Assembly (NCBI GenBank): GCA_046047315.1
Contig: JBJOID010000074.1
Coordinates: 1-19,426, forward strand
Length of the DNA: 19,426 nucleotides
Origin: WGMK01 sp046047315
GTDB taxonomy: Bacteria; Hydrogenedentota; Hydrogenedentia; Hydrogenedentales; JAEUWI01
Reading direction: 5' to 3'
In this document: piece after piece, positions 15,177 to 19,426 of the stretch
Position numbering within the stretch: the first letter of the stretch is position 1
How the letters are laid out: each line of letters opens with the position of its first letter
Notes under the pieces: model-generated
Databases searched by the model: none
Seen by the model: the letters and a program-made list of their open reading frames with translations, nothing else
Told to the model about the DNA's origin: nothing
Program-made: the position numbers and the translations under genes

Positions 15177-15311
15177 TTAGAGTGCAAGCCGCTTGCGGCC
15201 CTTGCGACGGCGCGCATTGATCACGGCACGGCCACCCTTGGTCGCCATGCGGGCGCGGAAGCCATGCACGCGAACACGCTTCGTGTTCGAGGGCTGATAC
15301 GTACGTTTCAC
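15177..15311 (-). CDS. rpmH: 50S ribosomal protein L34
   Basis: The 44-residue, highly basic protein reads MKRTYQPSNTKRVRVHGF, then RARMATKGGRAVINARR and a C-terminal RKGRKRLAL, a textbook L34. It is a late-assembling protein of the large ribosomal subunit. The start is GTG 15311 with AAGGAG 7 nt upstream, and the stop is TAA. It is the first gene of the rpmH-rnpA-yidD-yidC-jag-mnmE run and has its own promoter about 100 nt upstream. Confidence 0.97.
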   Translation of the reverse strand: MKRTYQPSNTKRVRVHGFRARMATKGGRAVINARRRKGRKRLAL

Positions 15312-15341
15312 GGATCGTCTCCTTATCTTGGATCAGGCAAA

Positions 15342-15400
15342 GCGCGAGAACGCGCCGTACAGGTAAATACGAGACACCGCCGCATGGCGAAAAACCGCCA
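15342..15400 (-). other. Structured 5' leader of rpmH
   Basis: The predicted rpmH leader (from about 15415 to 15312) can form two short hairpins. One is TGGCG/CGCCA around GTTTTT (15400-15385). The other is GCGCG/CGCGC around TTCT (15355-15342), about 22 nt before the ribosome binding site. Such leaders can host feedback control by ribosomal proteins or other RNA binders, but no known motif is recognised. Confidence 0.35.
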
Positions 15401-15422
15401 GACACAGCGCGAGCGATTGGAG

Positions 15423-15452
15423 ACTCTACCAATTAACCGCGCCGGGTGTCAA
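15423..15452 (-). promoter_or_regulatory. Sigma70-type promoter of the rpmH cluster
   Basis: On the minus strand TTGACA (15452-15447) is a perfect -35 box, followed after 18 bases by TAGAGT (15428-15423). Transcription would start near 15415. Confidence 0.7.
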
Positions 15453-15501
15453 ATAGGGCAACGTAAGTACTTGTCGCGTCTGTGCCTTGCGCATGCGCCG
15501 T

Positions 15502-15530
15502 TTGACCCGGCCTCCCTCCGTCGCCACAAT
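15502..15530 (+). promoter_or_regulatory. Candidate promoter of the sialate O-acetylesterase-like gene
   Basis: TTGACC (15502-15507) and CACAAT (15525-15530) are 17 bases apart, matching five and four of six consensus positions. The leader to ATG 15571 would be about 35 nt. It is divergent from the rpmH promoter, 50 bases away. Confidence 0.5.
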
Positions 15531-15570
15531 GGGGCACGGCATACGCCGTCATCCAGGGAGGAGACCCCCC

Positions 15571-17052
15571 ATGATACACCGTCTCGCGCTCTTGGCGCTC
15601 TTCGTCGCCGCCGCATCGTCCACTGCCCTCGGCCTCGAGGTCGAAGGGCTCCACCCCCTGCAGGTCGTGCAGGTCGACGCCGACGGCAAGGCCACCGTGT
15701 CCATCCAGGGCGCCGCGCCCGGCGCCCGCGTCGAGGTGATGATCGATGCGGCGGACCAGGGCGCCCTCACCGAGGAGTGGCAAGCCCTCGCCCCCGTGGC
15801 GGATGGACGTTACGCCGCTGAACTCACGCTCAAGGCGGGCGGCCCCTACAGCGTCGCCCTGCGCGCGCTCGACGAATCCGGCGCGGTCGCCGCCGAAACC
15901 CGTGTGCCCGGCATTCTCGCGGGTGACCTCTGGGTCCTCGCTGGGCAATCCAACATGCAGGGCATCGGCAACATCGACGCGCACATCACCCAGCCCCACC
16001 CGCAGGTGCACCTGCTGCGCATGAACCACGAATGGACCCTCGCCGCCGAGCCGCTGCACATCCTCGCCGAATCGCCCGACGCCGTGCATGGCGTCTACGA
16101 AAGCGACGATGCCCGGCGCAATGCCATCAAGGGCAGCTACGCATCGAAAAAGGGCTCGGGCCTCGGCCTCGCCTTTGCCCACGCCATGGCGGAATCCACT
16201 GGCCGCCCCGTGGGCCTCATCGCCACCGCCCACGGCGGCACCTCGATGGAGCAGTGGAACCCCAACAAGAAGGCCGAGGGCGGCAATTCGCTCTACGGCT
16301 CGATGCTGGCGCAGGTCGCCGCCGCAGGCGGCAAGGTCCGCGGCGTGCTCTGGTATCAGGGCGAGTCCGACGCCAATCCCAAGGACGCCCCCACCTATGG
16401 CGACCGCTTCAAGACCCTGATCGCCGAAATGCGCGCCGACTTCGGCGGACCCGACATGCCCTTCTACTACGTGCAGATTGGCCGCTTCGCCAACACCATC
16501 GTCAACCACGTTTCCTGGAACCAGCTCCAGGCCGAACAGTTGCGCGTCGAACCGGAGATCGCTCCCGGCGGCATGGTCGCTTCCGTCGATCTCGAACTCG
16601 ACGACCTCATCCACATCGGCACCCCGGGCCTCAACACCCTCGGAGAGCGCCTCGCCAAGCTCGCCCAGCGCGATCTCTTCCGGGGAGACACCCTCGCGGG
16701 CCCGCGCCTCGCGGCCATCGAATCCTTCCGCACCCCCTATGGTCACGGCCTGCGCCTGCGCTTCGACTCCGTGAACGGCGGCCTTCGCTCCGAGGGACGG
16801 CTCAACGGCTTCAGCCTTTCAGACAATCCCGACGGCACCCCCATCGATTACATCTACAAGCAGGAAGTGGACCCGAAGGATCCCAGCGCCCTGCTGCTGT
16901 GGGTGATGAAGATGCCCGCCACCGCCTTCCTCACCTATGGCTGGGGCGGCAACCCCTACGTCAACGTGGTGGACGAGGCCGGCATGGCCCTGCCCTGCTT
17001 CGGCCCTGTCGCTGTCCCCGAGGATGTGGTTAAGGACTTTCTCGAAAAGTAG
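15571..17052 (+). CDS. Secreted SGNH hydrolase, sialate O-acetylesterase-like
   Basis: The 493-residue protein starts with a Sec signal peptide (MIHRLALLALF, probable cleavage near ALG, residue 21). A small beta-sandwich region spans about residues 22-115. The SASA-type SGNH domain follows: nucleophile S127 in AGQSNMQG, TAHGGTSMEQWNP, WYQGESDAN and the catalytic D345/H348 pair in LDDLIH. Relatives remove acetyl esters from sialic acids or from plant xylan-type glycans. The substrate cannot be read, but export suggests polysaccharide or glycoprotein trimming outside the cytoplasm. The last 130 residues form a further domain typical of this family. ATG 15571 has AGGGAGGAG at 15555-15563, 7 nt upstream. 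The gene is divergent from rpmH, where dnaA often lies in other bacteria. Confidence 0.92.
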   Translation: MIHRLALLALFVAAASSTALGLEVEGLHPLQVVQVDADGKATVSIQGAAPGARVEVMIDAADQGALTEEWQALAPVADGRYAAELTLKAGGPYSVALRALDESGAVAAETRVPGILAGDLWVLAGQSNMQGIGNIDAHITQPHPQVHLLRMNHEWTLAAEPLHILAESPDAVHGVYESDDARRNAIKGSYASKKGSGLGLAFAHAMAESTGRPVGLIATAHGGTSMEQWNPNKKAEGGNSLYGSMLAQVAAAGGKVRGVLWYQGESDANPKDAPTYGDRFKTLIAEMRADFGGPDMPFYYVQIGRFANTIVNHVSWNQLQAEQLRVEPEIAPGGMVASVDLELDDLIHIGTPGLNTLGERLAKLAQRDLFRGDTLAGPRLAAIESFRTPYGHGLRLRFDSVNGGLRSEGRLNGFSLSDNPDGTPIDYIYKQEVDPKDPSALLLWVMKMPATAFLTYGWGGNPYVNVVDEAGMALPCFGPVAVPEDVVKDFLEK

Positions 17053-17119
17053 CCCGAACCTGCACCTTGGGCGAATCCAGCGGGAACATCCCCGGCCGTC
17101 GGTCGCCCGCGCCAGAGGC

Positions 17120-17162
17120 GGACATAAAGGTCGGCGCTTATCTTATGTCCCCCTTCGAAGGG
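17120..17162. terminator. Stem-loops in the convergent gap (possible terminator)
   Basis: GGACATAA (17120-17127) pairs perfectly with TTATGTCC (17143-17150). Directly after it is the 12-base palindrome CCCTTCGAAGGG (17151-17162). They lie between two converging genes, so termination for both strands is plausible. Neither hairpin has a T-tract. Confidence 0.4.
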
Positions 17163-17227
17163 AGTGGCGCACCCGAGGGTCCCGAGGGGGCGACGGGGGA
17201 TGTTCTTTCAGCATTCAGGCAACAGGC

Positions 17228-18220
17228 CTACCGCAGCTTCGCGACAATATCCCGCACGATCGCAGGGCCGTGCTCGCGGCTGTTCTCCACGAAGACCACG
17301 TTGGAATCCACGCCCGCGATCAGCGTCCCCGCGACGTAGAGTCCCGGCACGCTGCTTTCATACGCCGCCGTCAAGCGCGGCTTCTTCGTCACCGCATCCA
17401 CCTCCACCCCGGCCTCGCGCAGCAGCGTCGTGTCGGGCTCATACCCCGTCATCGCCAGCACAAAGTCGTTCTCGATGCTCAGCGTCTGGTCCTTGCCCTG
17501 GCGCAACACCACCTCGTCCGGGCGAACCTCCAGCACCTCGGTGTTTCGATAACAGACAATCGATCCCTCCGCGATACGGTTCTCCACGTCGGGCTTGATC
17601 CAATACTTCGTGTTGAACTCCGTGCCGCGCATGGCAATCGTCACCCGCGCCCCCGCGCGCCACAGCTCCAGCGCCACCTCCGCCGCGCTCGATCCCGCCC
17701 CCACCACCAGCACGTCGTAGCCGCTGTAGAAATGCGCCTCGGTGTAGCGATGGCTCACCTTCGCCAGCGTCTCCCCCGGCACGTTCATCGGGCGCGGAGA
17801 GTCATAGAACCCCGTGGCCACGCACACTTTGCGCGCCGCCCACGTGAAGTGCTGCCCGCACAGGTCCCGCGCTTCCACGCGGAAGATATCCCCGTGCCGT
17901 TCTATCCCCGTCACCTCGTGGTACCCCACGATCTCCAGTTGAAAGAAGTCGGCGAAATGCCGGCAGTAGCGCAGGTACTCCCGCCGTGTCGGGTTCTTGT
18001 CCTCCGCCGCCAGCGGAAAGCCGCATAGCTCCAGGTTCTGCGTGGTGCTGAACCACTTCATGTAGGTGGGATGCTGCAACAGCGCCCCGCAAAGCGGCCC
18101 CTTGTCCAGCGCCACCGCCCGCAGCCCCGCCGCCTTCGCGTCATGCAGCAGCACCAGCGTGGTCGGCCCCGCGCCCACCACAAGCAAATCCAGCGTTTCG
18201 TCTAATCCGTGTCGAATCAT
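17228..18220 (-). CDS. YpdA-like FAD/NADPH-dependent disulfide reductase family protein
   Basis: The 330-residue flavoprotein has an FAD-binding GAGP motif at residues 16-19, the ATGFYDSPRPMNVPGE segment, a second Rossmann motif for NADPH (VVGAGSSAAEVALEL, about 171-185) and the FAD-contacting MTGYEPD. Overall it resembles YpdA/Bdr, which reduces bacillithiol disulfide in Firmicutes. It has no CxxC pair, unlike thioredoxin reductase. It also has Thr-Thr after GAGP where YpdA, as I recall it, has the conserved active-site Cys (GGGPCG), so the substrate may differ. No signal peptide is seen, so it is cytoplasmic. ATG 18220 is chosen because the Rossmann fold begins there, and it overlaps the preceding stop as ATGA. 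It is therefore co-translated with the exported Gfo/Idh/MocA gene. Confidence 0.85.
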   Translation of the reverse strand: MIRHGLDETLDLLVVGAGPTTLVLLHDAKAAGLRAVALDKGPLCGALLQHPTYMKWFSTTQNLELCGFPLAAEDKNPTRREYLRYCRHFADFFQLEIVGYHEVTGIERHGDIFRVEARDLCGQHFTWAARKVCVATGFYDSPRPMNVPGETLAKVSHRYTEAHFYSGYDVLVVGAGSSAAEVALELWRAGARVTIAMRGTEFNTKYWIKPDVENRIAEGSIVCYRNTEVLEVRPDEVVLRQGKDQTLSIENDFVLAMTGYEPDTTLLREAGVEVDAVTKKPRLTAAYESSVPGLYVAGTLIAGVDSNVVFVENSREHGPAIVRDIVAKLR

Positions 18221-19404
18221 GCCGTCCAGTTCTTCAGCGGATGCTCGCGCTGGGCCAGCGGCATGGCGATGCGGCCCCCCGCCACGTGCGCGGCAAACAC
18301 CGCCTGGATCATCTCCTGCGCCTTCGCCCCATCCTGCAGGCTGCATGCCGGGATACGGTCTTCCTCGATGGCAGCCAATAGATCGTTCACGTTCGGCACA
18401 TAGGTATCCGTGTCTCGATTCGGCACCTCATACGTCGGCATGTCCGGTATGTCCTGCCATGCCTTGTTCCGCACCCCGGCAAACCAGATGCTCTCGTCCA
18501 GCCACTTGATCACCGGCACCACCCGGTTCAGGTTGATGGTCACCACGCCCTTCGTGCCGAAGAAGCTCACGCTCCAGCGCAGGCCATCGGTCTGCGGGCT
18601 GCGCATCGAAGCGAAGTGCGCACCCACGCCATCCTTGAAACTGAACATCGCCTGCACCCGATCCCCGATGATCGGTCCCAGCGGCTCCGTGGCCTCGCGC
18701 ACGTCCGATGGCGCCGAGGGCCGTCCCTGCTCCGTGATGTCCGCCATGCACCGCTCGGGGTCGCCCAGGAAATTCCGGATGATGTCGAAGGAGTGCGTGC
18801 CCAGCACCACCATGTCCTCGCCTCCCGCGCGCGCGTCTTCCTTGCCCCGCGCCCGCGCCTCCAGCACCGTGCCAATCAACCCCTCCTCCATCACCAGCTT
18901 CCGCACATGCTGCACCTGCGGCGTCATGCGGTAGTTGTAGGCGATGCCCCACTTCAGGTTCTTCGCCTCAATCGCCGCCACCATCGCGTCCGCCTCTGCC
19001 ATATCCACGCACAGCGGCTTCTCCAGAAATCCATGCAGCCCCTTCTCCGCGCAGGCCAGCACATACTCCTTGTGGTTCGAAGTCCAGCGCGGCCCAATCA
19101 CCGCGATATCAGCCTGCTCCTTCTCCAGCATTTCACGATAATCCGCATAGGTGGCCGCCGCCCCGCATTCCGCCGCCGCCTTCGCGCGGCCCGCCTCATC
19201 CGGATCCGCCAGCGCAGCGATCGTCACATTCGGGTGGTGCGTGAAGATGCGATGCATCGCATGCCCATAGCCCCCCTGCTTCGTGTCGCCAATGACCACG
19301 GCCCGATAGGCCCTCCCCGGTGCCTCGTCCTGTGCCCGGGCCGACAGCGCGGCGGCGCCCGATGCCGCCGCGGCGGCGATGAAAGTGCGGCGTGTGAGTT
19401 GCAT
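18217..19404 (-). CDS. Tat-exported Gfo/Idh/MocA family oxidoreductase
   Basis: The 395-residue protein carries a twin-arginine signal (TRRTFIAAAAASG, residues 4-16, cleavage near ARA-QD at about 24). An NAD(P)-binding domain follows, in which the usual GxGxxG is replaced by GDTKQGGYGHA. The EKP motif is at residues 128-130 (FLEKPLCVD). A second alpha/beta domain contains GTHSFDIIRNFLGDP, the region that holds catalytic histidines in the family. The sugar or cyclitol substrate is unknown. ATG 19404 has AAAGGA about 8 nt upstream. The stop overlaps the start of the YpdA-like gene (ATGA), so the two form an operon; the promoter is beyond the window or in its last bases. It is only distantly similar to the oxidoreductase at 1031-2350. 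Confidence 0.92.
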   Translation of the reverse strand: MQLTRRTFIAAAAASGAAALSARAQDEAPGRAYRAVVIGDTKQGGYGHAMHRIFTHHPNVTIAALADPDEAGRAKAAAECGAAATYADYREMLEKEQADIAVIGPRWTSNHKEYVLACAEKGLHGFLEKPLCVDMAEADAMVAAIEAKNLKWGIAYNYRMTPQVQHVRKLVMEEGLIGTVLEARARGKEDARAGGEDMVVLGTHSFDIIRNFLGDPERCMADITEQGRPSAPSDVREATEPLGPIIGDRVQAMFSFKDGVGAHFASMRSPQTDGLRWSVSFFGTKGVVTINLNRVVPVIKWLDESIWFAGVRNKAWQDIPDMPTYEVPNRDTDTYVPNVNDLLAAIEEDRIPACSLQDGAKAQEMIQAVFAAHVAGGRIAMPLAQREHPLKNWTA

Positions 19405-19426
19405 GGCGTTTCCTTTCTGCTCGCGA

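Noticed and set aside
15390..15446. tRNA-like stretch on the minus strand (GGTTAATTGGTAGAGTCTCCAA), resembling a D-arm and a Trp-type CCA anticodon loop
   Set aside because: The D-stem does not pair (GAGT has no partner), no GTTCGA-type T-loop exists and no acceptor stem can be built. The sequence is better explained as the rpmH promoter, with TAGAGT as its -10 box.
15312..15570. Possible oriC next to rpmH
   Set aside because: No DnaA-box cluster or AT-rich unwinding region is seen, and dnaA is absent from this position.
17158..17202. Possible G-quadruplex (several G-runs)
   Set aside because: The loop between the first two runs is long and C-runs alongside would compete by pairing. Weak evidence, so not listed as a feature.

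Overview
The window is a GC-rich (roughly two-thirds G+C by eye), densely coded bacterial chromosome segment. Three things suggest a MAG-type heterotroph from Hydrogenedentes, Planctomycetes or another PVC-like lineage: Tat-exported Gfo/Idh/MocA oxidoreductases, a tandem DUF1080 (3-keto-disaccharide hydrolase) protein and a secreted sialate O-acetylesterase-like protein; a surface protein with an acidic Gly/Glu/Pro linker; and a conserved rpmH-rnpA-yidD-yidC-jag-mnmE block. The lineage is inferred from family content only and is not proven by the sequence.

Layout. Positions 1-138 hold the 3' end of an unidentified gene. Positions 222-919 carry a vapBC-type toxin-antitoxin pair with a near-consensus promoter and apparently leaderless translation. 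Positions 1031-4989 hold a Tat-exported Gfo/Idh/MocA oxidoreductase followed by a secreted HEAT-repeat protein, probably one operon. These converge on a secreted two-domain DUF1080 protein (5069-6169, minus) across one strong bidirectional terminator. asd (aspartate-semialdehyde dehydrogenase) follows at 6389-7393. Next is a hicBA locus (7435-7835) in which one base at 7649 appears to remove both the antitoxin stop codon and the toxin start codon. Positions 7949-9757 (minus) encode a cell-surface protein with ELWxxDGT-like repeats, two EF-hand/dockerin-like loops, an acidic linker and a C-terminal membrane anchor.

Positions 9846-15311 (minus) are the housekeeping cluster, transcribed rpmH, rnpA, yidD, yidC, jag/khpB, mnmE. 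It covers ribosome assembly, tRNA 5' maturation, membrane protein insertion, RNA binding and tRNA wobble modification. Four of its six genes start with GTG or TTG, and the genes are close or overlapping. A sigma70-like promoter lies about 100 nt upstream of rpmH. In many bacteria dnaA is divergent from rpmH. Here that place is taken by a secreted SGNH/sialate O-acetylesterase-like gene (15571-17052), and I see no DnaA-box cluster.

Positions 17228-19404 (minus) encode a second Tat-exported Gfo/Idh/MocA protein. It is joined by an ATGA overlap to a YpdA-like flavoprotein that lacks the cysteine I recall as conserved in bacillithiol disulfide reductases.

The most notable points are the one-base double lesion in hicBA, the operator/leaderless architecture of vapBC, the exported Gfo plus Cys-less YpdA-like pair, the charged extension of Jag, and the surface-anchor tail. 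I found no CRISPR array, insertion sequence, rRNA or convincing tRNA, and no gene-free stretch longer than 300 bases.
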